Positions 23,642 to 43,760 of a stretch of 64,000 nt of DNA are shown here, one piece after another. The translations under genes and the position numbers were made by a program. The notes below the pieces were generated by a model. The model saw only the letters and a program-made list of their open reading frames with translations. It did not search any database and was not told the DNA's origin. Each line of letters starts with the position of its first letter. The stretch's first letter is position 1. This DNA comes from Synchiropus splendidus (Eukaryota; Chordata; Actinopteri; Syngnathiformes; Callionymidae): positions 21,854,501 to 21,918,500 of the forward strand of contig NC_071342.1 of assembly GCF_027744825.2 (NCBI RefSeq). Reading direction: 5' to 3'.

Positions 23642-25229
23642 TGGTCCACACTTTTGTGCATCCATGGAACCTGAAATAGCCCTGCTGGAGGGGGAGGGGT
23701 GGATTTGCAGCTCAGGCATGGAAACCAGGGTATCCGGTTACAGGATCATAATATCACTGCAGAGTCCATCCACTAGTGCTGCACCACTGCACTACACACT
23801 CCTCACCCACCCCGCTCGGCCGTCCACACACCTCCCGCGTTGGAAAGCAGAGATGACACACATTTGTGTGCCGCTTACCGTCAGACAGTTACACACCTCC
23901 GCCCAGAGCCGCCAACCTTGTTTTTTAATTGTTGAAATTGAGTGATACTCTGTGGTAGACTGCGAAACACTTCCATATTAGTGTGCACCTCAAAGTTCTG
24001 GCCACATCACCAGAAAAATTCAACACTTAGATGCCTGGTTTTGTTGAACAGTTGCTCATGGATCAGTTGGTTGTAGCAATGGCAACATGTGTGCGACGTT
24101 CACTTCATTTGAGTATCCAAGATTCATAGATATTATTAAATGGGAACTGTTGTTGATTGTTTGTTCAGGTTAAAATATATCTCCAAATTCACTGACAATT
24201 CACTGTGATGGCTGCAACAGTTGAGAACATGAAGGTGTGCGTTTTATAACCAAAATTCACAACCACTAACCTAAACTGCTTGGACATTTGGCTCCTACAC
24301 CGTTGCTTACTCACAGTCACTTGTAAATTAAAGCAAAGAAGTAATCCCCAAGTACAATTTTGAATGTCATCATTAGCACAACAATGACATTGTCAGACAC
24401 GTGTTTAACTGAAGGTGAAGCAGCTTGACCACAGGCTGATCAGAGAACCGAAGTTTTGACTGTTGTTGTGGATGTCTTTTGCTGTTTATGAGTTTGATTG
24501 AATTTCTCTTCCACTGTGAGAAGTGAGTCAGTGTGAGAGTGGTGGCGCTACAGCATGATCAGGGTGAGGGTGGACAGATTCTTCCACGCGGTTGGTTCTT
24601 CAGGAGTGGAGGCTTCATCTGAACTCTTCTGTGTCAGACCCAGTGATGACAGTCCTCGGTTCTCCCCAAAGATCGCGTTCTGTCACGTCTCTTCTTCTAT
24701 TCTAGAAAGACGGTGAATCAGAGAAAAAGTGGGTGTGTGATTAAGAGTGGAAGCAGCTGCGCATGTGTGACTCACCGTCTCATGACGTTTGGTCCTCAAA
24801 CACTGGTACGCTCACAGCACAGGGCTGACATACCAGAGGAGCCCCACCCTCGCATTCCGCTTCATTATGCTCCTCTCTACTTTCCTACAACTCTTTTCCT
24901 CCGTCTGTGTCTGTCACTGCTCCGGCTGCTGCCGTCGCGTCGGTGTCGTGCTCACAATTTCCCTCTTTGCATGACACAGGAAATCCCACGCACCTCCTCA
25001 TACAGAAATAGATTACTGGTCTCAGAGATGAAATGAATCAATTGAGAATTCATTCCGAGGTCTTTTATCTCCATATCCAGAGGGTTTGTAGGAGACCATG
25101 GACCTTCAGGTTATCTCCTGCCAACACTTCCACCTTGCTAATGTTGCAGACATTTTAATAATCTGAAGGGAGGTTTGTCACCAGAAAGTTAGTTACTAAA
25201 CACACCTATTTCCTCTCACATATCTGAGG

Positions 25230-25440
25230 TCAGGTTGGTGGGGCAGCAGCTGAATTAAAGAAGCCCAGACTTCTTTCTCCTGAAACCTTCTGCTCAAGTC
25301 TCTCCAGCATCTCCTTGGTCTGCCATAGGGCTTCCTCCTGATCGATCACCTCACTCGTCCTGGGTGCATCTCAGCTGACTTCTCTTGGAGTCTCTCTGAG
25401 TCTCTGCTGGATGACTGCGCTTCTCAGTCTGTAGCTGATG
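25230..25440 (-). mobile_element. LINE 3' coding-end remnant, copy 6
   Basis: Read on the minus strand it begins with a GAGAAGCGCAGTCATCCAGC segment, passes GATCAGGAGGAAGCCCTATG and ends GAAGTCTGGGCTTCTTTAAT then CAGCTGCTGCCCC. This is the far end of the same LINE reverse-transcriptase frame as at 15695. It lies in SERTAD2 intron 1 in antisense. Confidence 0.6.
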
Positions 25441-25899
25441 GAACAATGAAACCATATAAAAAGTTGAACCGTCAAAAGTATCAGATTGAATGAGAATAAA
25501 ATTCAGTGACACAAAGCTGAGCCCAGAAGACAGTGGAAGTGATTGTCCGCCGATGAATGCTCCTCTGTCAGGCTTGAAAAGCTCCTCAGATCAGAAGTAT
25601 CTCTGCAGTTTGATTCTGCAGCCTCCAACACTGCTGGATTTGCTGCTATTTTTACTCCTGTCACCTGACGCAGCGATGGAGACGCAGCTGAAGCCTTCAG
25701 GTGAAGCAGGAAGTTACAGGCCGACGTATGATTTATTAATCAGATGTGGACCGTTGGTGTCGCTCGTGGGGAAAGTGGCGCGTCAGCACATGAAGCTTCA
25801 GTGACGGCACTGTTCTCCTCCACAGTGATTCAAGAGACAGTTAAAGAGTTGCTGCGGAACATTGCACCCCCCACCTCCGAGCACGACCAGTCGCTCACC

Positions 25900-25990
25900 T
25901 ACTCCTCCTCCTCCCCCCCCTCCTCCTCCTCGCCTTCCTTCCTGCCCCCACCCAGCACCACCCACCCTGCCCCCCCTCCTCCTCCCGTCC
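25900..25990. repeat. Pyrimidine-rich low-complexity tract
   Basis: CTCCTCC/CCCCC-rich tract in SERTAD2 intron 1. It produces proline- or glycine-rich shadow frames on both strands that are not genes. Confidence 0.8.
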
Positions 25991-26100
25991 CAGGCTTTGT
26001 CATCTCTCTGGTTGAATTCCCAGCTGACTCTGTTTGTCATGGCAACCAACCCGTCGTGGTGACTGAGCCTGCAGCTCACACTTCCTGTGTGTCGGCTTCT

Positions 26101-26117
26101 GTGTGTGTGTGTGTGTG
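26101..26117. repeat. Short (GT)n tract
   Basis: About eight GT units. Confidence 0.85.
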
Positions 26118-26425
26118 CAGGCGCATGCGCCGTGAGGCGTGTGCGTAGACGGCGGCTGGCTGCATGAGCCTGTCAGCCTGGATTAGACTCAAGCTCGCTG
26201 CAGCGACGCTCGCTTATTTCTCTGCCGCCTGGTTCCCTTTCGCAGCCTCAGTCTGGAGTCCGTTTGCAATTTCCTAGCAGACTATTTTGAAATAGTGTTC
26301 GGTCTTTCTCAAATGAACTTAACTCACCAGTTCCCTGTTTAATGTAGCCGGAGGAGAGTGAAGGGTTTGGCTTTAGATGTGGCCTATGATCGTGTCGTAC
26401 AGCCAGGAACACTGCTATTACATAA

Positions 26426-26452
26426 TGTGTGTGTGTGTGTGTGTGTGTGTGT
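26426..26452. repeat. (GT)n microsatellite
   Basis: About 13 GT units in SERTAD2 intron 1. Confidence 0.95.
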
Positions 26453-26850
26453 ACACGCATGTGCGCTCAGGGCAGGAATACGCAGTGGTCGGCCCCCACT
26501 TCTACTGCCTTTCCATTTCGGCTCATGCTTTAATCCCCTGTTGCAGCGAGCGCCTCTCACACATGACTCAGGAGTCTTGTCTGGTTGTTTGTTTGACTTC
26601 TGTGACAAAATGCCCTTGAGCAAACTCCCTGAAGGATCTGCAGAAGTACAAGTCTGAGACAGTGAAGCGGCTTTCTTGAAAGAAGTGTCGTACCACGACG
26701 GCCACTGATATTGATAGTTTTTTCTTTAAAAAGAATTCTTCAGGTTAAAATGTTCTATTTAAATATTTCCTAATGACCAAAAATAGATTTCATAGGTGAT
26801 TAAATATGTTTTTTCTTAGATTGTAGCCATTAGCGATACCTATCCTGATA

Positions 26851-27208
26851 CAAGAGTGGTGATTCGGTACATTGCGATATATTGCAATACTGTAAGTTGA
26901 GCAATGTATTGTAATAAGAAACATAATTTTAGGGGGAGGAGGGGATCAGATAGTGCAGTACAATATTATGTGCATGAAAACAAATTAATTGTCAGTTCAG
27001 TGAGACAAAATAACAGTGGGCAAAAAGAAAAAAAATCTTATCAAACATGTCACAAATGCAGCAGCATATCCAAGCACCTATGTATTAAATAGTGATATAA
27101 ACAACTTATAATATCAAGACAATATCACAAAAAAGTATTGCGATATTTCAGTAACAGTATCGATACAATATCGCAGAATCAAGTATCGCAGTATTTGAGA
27201 CACTCTTG
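26851..27208. mobile_element. AT-rich TIR element rich in CGATA words, 75 bp before the SERTAD2 acceptor
   Basis: A 358-bp block bounded by exact inverted CAAGAGTG / CACTCTTG. The inner parts near both ends are rich in ATTGCGATAT, GTATCGATACA and similar words in opposite orientations. It has no coding capacity. I see no target duplication, so its superfamily is open. It ends 75 bases before the first base of the SERTAD2 coding exon. Confidence 0.55.
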
Positions 27209-27287
27209 TTGTTCACGTTCACACAAGTGTGGAGAGGAACTTGTCCTGAAAAACTGACCTCGCTCTCTGGTTTGGTCTTGCAGATAT

Positions 27288-28508
27288 ATGTTCGGTAAAG
27301 GTGCGAAGCGGAAGCTGGATGAGGATGAAGAGGGGCTGGAAGGCAAAACGCTGGAGGAGTCTGCGGCGGGCGCAGGCCTGGGCTTGTCCCCGGACGGCCT
27401 GTCCAAGGTGTCCTACACCCTGCAGCGACAGACCATCTTCAACATCTCCCTGATGAAGCTGTACAGCCAGCGGCCGCTCGGGGAGCCCAGCCTGGAGCGC
27501 CGCGTGCTCATCAACAACATGCTGCGCCGCATCCAGGATGAGCTGAAGCAGGAGGGCTCGCTGAGGCCGCTGCTGCTGCCGCCCTCGCCGCCGCCCGACG
27601 ACCCCATGGACGAGAGCTACCGCGAGGCCTCGCCCGCCTTCGGAGTCCAGGTGTCACAGCCCTCCGCTCTGCTGATGCCGGTGATCATCCCGCCGCCTTC
27701 GCCTCACCCCTCGGTGCCTCCCTCCTACCTGGCCCCCCACCTCTGCCTGGACCGTGTGGAGGTCCCGGCTGTGGAGGCCTGCCTAACTCCAGCCTCCTTG
27801 CTGGAGGAGGACGGCGGCGATTTCTGTGCCCCGTCGCCCCCCACCCCGCCTCTGTCACCTCCCCCCGCGCCTCCTCCGTCACTGGGACTCCTTAGTCCGG
27901 TGGCCACCCGGGTCTCCCTGCCCAGCGCGCCCACAGACACTTTCGTCTCCCCTCTGAGTGACATGGAGTTGGGTCCTCCCACAGCCATAACAAGGTCAGC
28001 AGCAGCAGCTAATCTCGCAACCGTGACTACCTCCCCAACTCCCCCACCGCTCTCCCCCCACTCGGGACCCTCCCCAGCCAGGGACTGCAGAACCTTGTGT
28101 GTTAAAGCAGAGGCAGCTGGCGTCCATCAGGTCGAAGGTCGGGGAGCCGAGCTGAGACCCGCCGATGCTTTACCCGTGCTGCCCCCTGGTGGTCTCGCAG
28201 ATGCCTCCGCCTCGGCACCGCCGTCCTCCCCTTCTGGTTTCCTCTCGGACTTGGCCCTGGACGACGTCCTGTTCGCTGATATCGACACGTCCATGTATGA
28301 CTTTGACCCCTGCACGACGGCGGGGGCCGTGGGCGTGGCCTCCGGGCCTGGACTCGCCAAACTCTCGCCGGTGGTCACGACGGACGACCTCCTCAAGTCG
28401 CTGGGGTCTCCCTACAGTGGCCCTGCACCCCAAGTGTCCGCCAATCAGCCTTTTAAAATAGACCTAACAGAACTGGACCACATCATGGAGGTGCTGGTGG
28501 GCTCATGA
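27288..28508 (+). CDS. SERTAD2: SERTA domain-containing protein 2 (TRIP-Br2)
   Basis: SERTAD2 is a nuclear transcriptional co-regulator that works with E2F1/DP1 and bromodomain or PHD proteins and affects cell-cycle and fat-metabolism genes (family knowledge). The frame encodes 406 residues in one exon. The acceptor CAG ends at 27283, and the start codon 27288 gives MFGKGAKRKLDEDEEGLEGK, matching the family N-terminus with its KRKL cyclin-A-binding-type motif at 7-10. The SERTA domain spans about 41-89 (VSYTLQRQTIFNISLMKLY, then VLINNMLRRIQDELKQEG). A long proline/serine-rich middle follows (about 97-300). The acidic C-terminal activation region has DDVLFADIDTSMYDFDP at 325-341, and the end ELDHIMEVLVGS (395-406) resembles the leucine-rich export signal of TRIP-Br2. 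Human SERTAD2 is 314 residues, so the extra length lies in the low-complexity middle. SERTAD1 and SERTAD3 are less similar at both ends. Confidence 0.95.
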   Translation: MFGKGAKRKLDEDEEGLEGKTLEESAAGAGLGLSPDGLSKVSYTLQRQTIFNISLMKLYSQRPLGEPSLERRVLINNMLRRIQDELKQEGSLRPLLLPPSPPPDDPMDESYREASPAFGVQVSQPSALLMPVIIPPPSPHPSVPPSYLAPHLCLDRVEVPAVEACLTPASLLEEDGGDFCAPSPPTPPLSPPPAPPPSLGLLSPVATRVSLPSAPTDTFVSPLSDMELGPPTAITRSAAAANLATVTTSPTPPPLSPHSGPSPARDCRTLCVKAEAAGVHQVEGRGAELRPADALPVLPPGGLADASASAPPSSPSGFLSDLALDDVLFADIDTSMYDFDPCTTAGAVGVASGPGLAKLSPVVTTDDLLKSLGSPYSGPAPQVSANQPFKIDLTELDHIMEVLVGS

Positions 28509-30936
28509 CTAGACCCCGCCCCCCTTTAAAGGAACGAGGAGCAGAGACTGACGACTTTTGGGATGTTTTCGTTTCTTATCCAGAATTTTGCTTTCGAGGT
28601 CGATAATTGTAAACATCCGCGTGATGTCCATCAGTACTACTACGACAACTACTACTACACACTGTGCATGCACTGTGCCCGCCTTCCACTCACACACGCA
28701 CACACACACATCTTCTACACTTCATCACTTCATTCCTTCATGTGACCCCACGGACCCCGAGCCTTAAACCCTTTGAGCGAAACTGTAAATAGACAAACTT
28801 TGTCCGGTCCTCACTGAGACACACGTGGATCCACTTCTATCAGCCGAGTGCCTTCATGACCACTGACTCACAGTATTCTTTAATTTATTCTGTTGGTAGA
28901 GATCAAATGAATATTTAATCTTGTTTCTCAAGTGCAGTTTTATTTAAACGTCTCTCTAGCCTCCTTGCTCCAGCTGGAACTCGACTGTGGCTGTCGTCCT
29001 CGGCTTCACCTGGATTCAAACAAGCTGGTGTTTACATCTGCGGCAGTAGCAAAACGTGTTGGCGCCCCCTGCATGTGAGTCTGTTCAGCTCAACCTGTTT
29101 TTGCCCTCGGTGTTTCTTCACACTTGCCCTGCCGTCCCAAACTGCCTCAGAGAACAGATAGTTTTGAAGAGAACTGAATTTGAAAAATCGGCAGCAGAGT
29201 TTTACTGATCTCCTCTCAAGTTCTCCATCGGATGAAGGTTTTAAGCTTCAGATACATGGACTCAGACAACAAGTATTGTTTTTAAAGTCTCATAGTATTC
29301 CGAATAATTTCATCAACCTGCAGTATGATTTTCTTACTCCGTGTTTATACTTCCCCAAGAACGGTGAGCTCATGATCCGAACGTTTAAATGTCTTGCATC
29401 AAGAATGACCTGATAGTTACCAAAAGCTCTGTGACTCCCATGTCAGTTTAATGTGTTTTAGACAATAGAAAACACTTATGGTTTCATGGTTATGAATTTT
29501 AAAAAATGAAACGGTCCTGCTAAAGTTGATTGAAATTTTAAAACTCCACTTGTCATATTGAGGACATTTAAAGGTTATAAATTTTTAGAATTTTTTTCTG
29601 ATTTTACATTTTTACCTTTCTATTTCCTATTTCATATTCGGTCATTTTCAGGATTTAAAAATTTGTATGGGTTTTAAGGAATTCTTATCAAAATAATAGG
29701 TCATATTCTGTGAATAAATGAGTTTTTCAATGGAATTAAATTGAATGAATAACCAAAGTAGTCAGTTTAGGTTTGTATACAAAATGAATGTCCACAAAAA
29801 CAAGTGTTCAGGCCGATCTTGGAGCTGCTTTTTCACTATCGTCCACATCCGGTGTCCTACGTTGCCCTGTCTGAACAAAAGTGTTTTGAGTTAAGAAGAT
29901 GTGGACTCTCTACTTTCCTCCCTCACCTGGCCGCAGCTGTGAGTGTATGTGGTCGTCCATCTCCCGGAGACCTTTCCAGGGTGTCCCCTGCCCACCACTC
30001 ACCGCAGGCCGCTGGGATTGGAAAGAATGCTAACATTGCTAAATTTTGTAGAAAAAGGGGGCAAAGGAAGTCGACAAGAAAAATTGAAAATATCTAAGAT
30101 TCAACTGACTTTAAAATGAAAAAGAATGTACAGAAATACTGTATCTTTCGCATCAGACCTGCAGCAAAACCCGAAGTGAACTGTTTAAAGGGGCTCACTG
30201 TGAAAAAGAAACGTTTAAGGAAGAAGAATTACAGCTGTGGTGAAACGTGAAGAAACAAATGACCCAAAAATGGCAGTGGGAGAACCAGCTATTGACCTTC
30301 ACTCATTGTAAATGATTCTTCAGGCCTTTGTCCCTGCGCCTGGTGAATCATGGAGCCGACTGGGCAACTGAAAGACTGTGGGATGTAGTTTGGTGTTCTA
30401 CTTGTTCACCATCACAGTAGTGGTTCTTGGAGGTGTTTGATGCCGTTTGTTGAGGTTTGAGCTGAGCAGACGACAAGTTTCTCTGTTTGCAGACGATGTC
30501 ATGTTTTTCCTCGTTTGAATCTTTGGAGTGTTTTGTTTCCTTTCTTTTGTCGTTATTTATTCATGTTTTTCCTTCCTTCCTGTAAATATATTTATTTTTG
30601 AAGTGTTGGCGTGTGTACAGAATGTAACTGCTCCAGATCCGAATGTATCGGAGCGGGGCGTCGCGTCGGAAGCCATTTTGATCAGACGTTTCTTCGTGGC
30701 GCTGATGGAGACTTGTGTTCTTTTCTACTCCCGTCGACGCGCAGCAATACGACCGTCTTCAGATGTCAAACGTCTCCAAAGCTTCAAAGCCAAAAGTCGT
30801 GTACATATTTGAACAAACGTTGAAGCTTGTGTCCGATCAGTGTTTCGTAGAGAGTTACCCAGAGAGGCTGCCCGGCCGAGCTCCTCTGTAAACGGCTGTG
30901 TTTTCCGCAGACCTCAGAGCTGTGCCTTTTCTATGC

Positions 30937-30983
30937 AACACACACACACGCACACACACTCACACGCACACACATACACACGC
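30937..30983. repeat. Imperfect (CA)n microsatellite
   Basis: CA-rich tract interrupted by CG, CT and TA dinucleotides, inside the presumed SERTAD2 3' UTR. Confidence 0.85.
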
Positions 30984-31103
30984 AGCTGTAGGGGACGTGT
31001 GACTCCAGATGATGAACATATATGAGATGAAGTGACTGCTGTCTATGAAACGGTCTTACTTTTGTAGTTTTATAAATATATAAATATAAATCAACATATA
31101 AAC

Positions 31104-31109
31104 AATAAA
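31104..31109 (+). terminator. SERTAD2: Polyadenylation signal AATAAA, probable SERTAD2 3' end
   Basis: AATAAA followed within 30 bases by a GTTGTTGAGTG segment, the usual arrangement of a cleavage site and a GU-rich downstream element. Earlier AAUAAA-like signals may also be used. Confidence 0.5.
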
Positions 31110-31199
31110 GTGTATTAAGAGAACACTGTTGTTGAGTGATGATCATCGTGTGATTATTTTCTCGACGTCACCCGAATGTTCTCTCACAATGTCATCATC

Positions 31200-31500
31200 A
31201 GACGGTCCTCGCTGACCTGCCCCTCCCCTCTCTGTTCTAGATGAGTCACTTTCGTTTGTTGTCAAGACCTCCATCTTCACTTCCTTCTGCACCTTCTGCA
31301 GCTCCTTCTTCATGCCCTCCCACTCCATGATGCCCTCATCCCCCCCCACATATCTTCCTTTGCCCCTTCTCCTCTTCTTTTCTCAACCTCCATCTTCACT
31401 CCTTCTTTACCTCATTCTCCACCTTCTCATATTCTTCTCCTTCCACTTCCTTCAGCTTCACTAGCATTTCCTCCTTCACCCATCACCTCCTTCTTTCAAT
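31200..31500. repeat. Pyrimidine-rich low-complexity stretch
   Basis: CCTTCTTC/CCTCC-rich DNA directly after the presumed SERTAD2 3' end. No gene. Confidence 0.6.
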
Positions 31501-31509
31501 AAGACTTGT

Positions 31510-32610
31510 GCAATATAAAGCCACCAAAGGTGTTTGTGTGTTGTGAAGACTGATCTTCCTAAATATTAGCTGCAGCGTCAGCAGAAATGGCTGAGGACGC
31601 CGCTGCCGCAGCTCCGGAGACTCCCTGACCCCTGGCAGCAGACGTCAGCTGCTATTTGCGCCTCACAGCTGTGTGTATCGTGGGGGTGCGGGGGTCCTGA
31701 CTGAGGCCCAGAAGGAGGAGGATGATCAGCTTGTGGAGGCTCAGCGGAGCAGATGGTCTGGTGCTGCAGCTGCTTCGCTGTCTGTCCACACATGTTGAGT
31801 CTACCTGTCCCGGGCCACGTTCAATTGTTCACGCTGGTGCTCAACTAGTGTCCACGACCAACACAACCAGCACTGCTGCCACTGCTGTAGTCGAACTGCC
31901 CCACTGAATCTATCACTATATTTTACAAGGAAGAACAAGCGTGGCTTGTTTTCCAAGGTTCCGGAGTGACACATCTGCCAGACCTGGATCCTGCTCATGG
32001 AACGATAGGAGTCGCGTACCTTTTGAACCTTTTGAAACTTGACATGTGTCAGTGGTGTTCACACACCGACTGCATGAACTTCTACCCGCTGAACTACCGT
32101 GATAGTCACTGCTCCTCACACTACTATCAGCTGCTACTTACTTAAAGGTGACTTCTCGACTACACAGTTTGCAGCCTTCCTCAGAGATGAACTGAACTCT
32201 GGCGCCATCTTGTGGTCAGATGTTAGAATTACAACCTCATTTGTGGCCGCCACTCCCTCTGCGCGCCGGAATCTTTAACCGCTTCTGTCTCCTTCGTTCT
32301 CTTCAGTACCTTCCCTGCCCTCTATTTTCTCGCGCGCATGCCTCCTTTATCTTCTTCCTAAGTTGCGTCTCACTTCATTCCCCGTCACGGCCTTCACCTC
32401 CTTTGTAATCTCGGACGCCCCCCTCCACCCCGCGCCTCCCCTTCAGTCTGACTCAGACGGAAGTTGGAATCCTTGAAGGACGATCTCGAGTCTTCGCCTT
32501 CACAGCGAGCCCATGGACGGAGGCTGTCGCGCCGCCCACTGCACTGACCTTGGTGCTGACGCGCCTCAGCACGAGGCAAAAGCCATTATTCCTGTGTAAT
32601 ACAGCATATT
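31510..32610. other. Spacer between SERTAD2 and SLC1A4
   Basis: No exon recognised. CpG-richer between about 32240 and 32560 but without promoter motifs that I can support. Confidence 0.35.
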
Positions 32611-32611
32611 C

Positions 32612-33201
32612 TGTCATGATTCTGCTTTTATTTTGCTCCCTTGAGTCCTGTTTTGCTTTCTCCCTCCTTTCTTCCTGTTCCTGTGGCACACGGCTGGAGC
32701 CATTTAACCCCTGCTCACCTGTGTATAAGAGCACCTGGACTCCAGCAGCGTGTGCCAGATCGTCTCCTCTTGTTCCTCTGGTAAATTGGCTCTCCTTGTT
32801 CATTCTCTCTTTCTGTGCGCCAGCTAGCTTATTTGGATCACTCTGTCTGAAACCCTGGTGCCTGAGTTAGTGTTTTGTTTCTTCCTCTGTTTACGTGTGT
32901 TTCCTGGTTTGTTTTGTGACTATATCTGTTCATTGTGCTTTTGTCTCTCTATTTCCAGATTTAAGTTTGTTTGACTCTCCCGGTTCGGTGACGCTTTCTG
33001 TTGGACTCTTATTCTCGTTCATGGACTTCTGCCGGTTTGGTGACTCTTTGATTTTGGACATTCTGACTTTGCTTTGTTTCTCCCGGTTCGGTGACACTTT
33101 CTGTTGTGGATTTATTGTTGTGAATTAACAATTGTACTTGACTCGCTCCTGCCTCCTGAGACTTTCATCCCTGCACTTGGGTCCCACTCCGCGTCTTGAC
33201 A
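32612..33201 (+). mobile_element. Candidate solo LTR with internal tandem repeat
   Basis: A block of about 590 bp starting TGTCATGATT and ending TCTTGACA, giving TG...CA ends with short inverted TGTCA/TGACA. It holds a TATA-like TGTATAAGAG near 32720 and a TTTGGGTCC-like CTTGGGTCC just before the end, as in many fish LTRs. Three copies of an about 52-bp unit (CGGTTCGGTGAC at 32981, a variant at 33033, CGGTTCGGTGAC at 33084) lie inside. No clean 4-6 bp target duplication is seen: a CATATT word flanks it, 1 and 5 bases off the ends. Confidence 0.4.
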
Positions 33202-33539
33202 TGCAACATATTTCGGCTGAATTAGAAAGAAAGACAGAATATAAACTGGACCATCAATTAGCATCGGTTTGAAAGAAACGGCAGAAACGAATAAAATGTG
33301 CATTTGTTTGGTTAAAAAAAAAAAACGACATAAAAAAAAAATTAATAGAAGCATGAGGACATTAAAATGCTTTTTGTTGGCTCCAGACGTGTTGGACAAA
33401 TTGTATACACGGGGTTATTTATTCTAGAGCAGCTTCAGAGTCACAGATTTAAACGCAAGCCGCCGAAGATGACGTAACGTTACACCAAGATCCAGTCGAA
33501 CCCCAGACTCAAACTCGACTGGTTGGCTTGATGCAGGCG

Positions 33540-33837
33540 TTTGTCGTGGACGGTTATCGTGTCTGACGAGCTGCGCGTTTTAAAAGCGCCCGGACAGTGG
33601 ACATGGCTGTGTCGGCGGGTGATTTATAAGAGTCGGGACGCGACACGCCGCCAGTATTTGGCAATCCTCCCGGCTCTTGCATCATGTGCGTTGATATCAA
33701 GCGCCGGGCATCAGGCGCCTGCGCACTGGCCTCCTCGCGCTCCGCCGACCCCCCTGATTGGCTGTCCCGTCAGTGTGCTCTGCCTCCTGCCGGCACCATC
33801 CTTCACATCCACGGAGCGTCCAGCCCACGCGGAGGAG
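33540..33837 (+). promoter_or_regulatory. SLC1A4: SLC1A4 promoter, TATA-like box and 5' UTR in a CpG island
   Basis: The CpG island covers this region and exon 1. TTTATAAG at 33623-33630 would place transcription start near 33650-33660 and leave a 5' UTR of about 180 bases. The reading frame is open upstream of the start codon back to 33541, but the TATA-like box lies inside that extension. Confidence 0.5.
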
Positions 33838-42357
<8,520 letters not shown>

Positions 42358-43760
42358 GCCTCACCAGACTTCTGGGTGACACAGTCAACCTGAAGACAAG
42401 CAACGTACCACAGCTGAGAGTTCACCGTGCACATGACGTCCCCCCTCCCCCTCAATCTCCCCGCATCAGCTCCATCAAATTGTTTCATCAAAGTTGTCAG
42501 ACGAGAAACACTCAAACAAGTAACCACAGACGATTTTCAGTCTGACTTGATGTTTAAAAGCTATTGATGAATTGGACAATTCTCTTACTAATATTCTTCA
42601 TATTTATTCAGGTATCTGTTCAACATTTTTGATACCAACTTTTTTAACTTCAAAGTTCTCAATCGTCTCATAATATCACAACATTTCCCATACAAATGAA
42701 GAGATATTGACATTACCTGTGCTTTGAAACACGACCTTTGACATTCCTACAAGGAAGGCTAGCATGTATCTCACATGGTACGCTCAAGCTCACATTAGCA
42801 TGTTAGCTTTTCCTCAACAAAAGCTGCTCCTGGTGTGTTTAAAAGGTACAAAGCTGCTAATTTGGCACCAGTTAATTCAAGCAACCAGGATTTTATGACT
42901 GAACTGTGATGAGCAAGCTATTTAGCAAGGCGCTAGCTATGAATTAGCCCGGCCGTTTTGTCAACCGTTTACCTGGCTAATGTGCCAATGACCGTTAATT
43001 CATGTTGAAACGTATTCTTTTGTACATTTTTCTATCTGATACTGTTGTGTTGTCTTTAATTGTTTACTTGTAGATGGCTTTTCAATAACACTATCTTAAC
43101 TAAATACTAATGACTGACTTGTTTAACAGCTCTCCTCCAGAAGTCGGGCTGAATTTTCTCAGTCGTCCACGTGTCATTGTTGACGGACCAAACTGCCTGA
43201 TGTGTTGACAAAATGTTCTCTTCATCCTCTCCGTCTCGAGGCTAATATCACCCAGTGTTAATTCATGTGACGACCAGCTTTCGCTGTGACACTTCTAGCG
43301 ACACGCTTGAGATTGAAATCAACATTTCGCAGGGTTTTCACACCAAAGTGGTGAAAGGGAAGTGGCTGATATATTTAATATTTATTTGGGCGACTGCGAG
43401 GAGGACAAGCGTTTGGATCACTTTTCATTTCGATGTGGCTTTGCTTTAACAGCTGTCTCATCATGCGGCGTCGCGTCTGTCTGAGACAGAGCTTTGCGTC
43501 GAGTTGGAAAATCTCTCGCTAAATCACTTTCTTGAGAAGTTTAACTCCTCACACACACTGGCATTAATTTATTACAATTGTCTTAGTTTTTGTACTTTCT
43601 ACTTCTAACTTGAGCTCAGTGTTTTTATGAGTACACTTTTGGAATGAGTCAGATTTATTGCTTTAGCGCGTTTGAAATGGTAGCTGCTGTCGTGCCTGTT
43701 TGTGTCTGACACTGTACGGTCCTGTTTGCCACCGCTGAAGGAAATAAAGCACCTTTTGGT
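42358..43760 (+). other. SLC1A4: SLC1A4 3' untranslated region (extent inferred)
   Basis: About 1.4 kb from stop codon to a good polyadenylation signal. No other gene or repeat family recognised inside. Confidence 0.5.
43743..43748 (+). terminator. SLC1A4: Polyadenylation signal AATAAA, probable SLC1A4 3' end
   Basis: AATAAA followed by a TG-rich segment (TTTTGGTGACAG, then TTCATTGTGTTG) suited to cleavage about 20 bases on. Confidence 0.5.

Larger units (their letters stand above)
28509..31125 (+). other. SERTAD2: SERTAD2 3' untranslated region (extent inferred)
   Basis: About 2.6 kb between the stop codon and a polyadenylation signal. It is AT-rich from about 28850 onward, with TGTAAATATATTTATTTTTG at 30581 and a CA-rich tract near 30937. 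Mammalian SERTAD2 also has a multi-kilobase 3' UTR, which is why I extend it this far. No exon of another gene is seen in the interval. Confidence 0.55.

Noticed and set aside
27685..28461. Several 60-98 codon frames on both strands within the SERTAD2 exon
   Set aside because: Arginine/glycine/proline-rich shadows of the GC-rich true frame.
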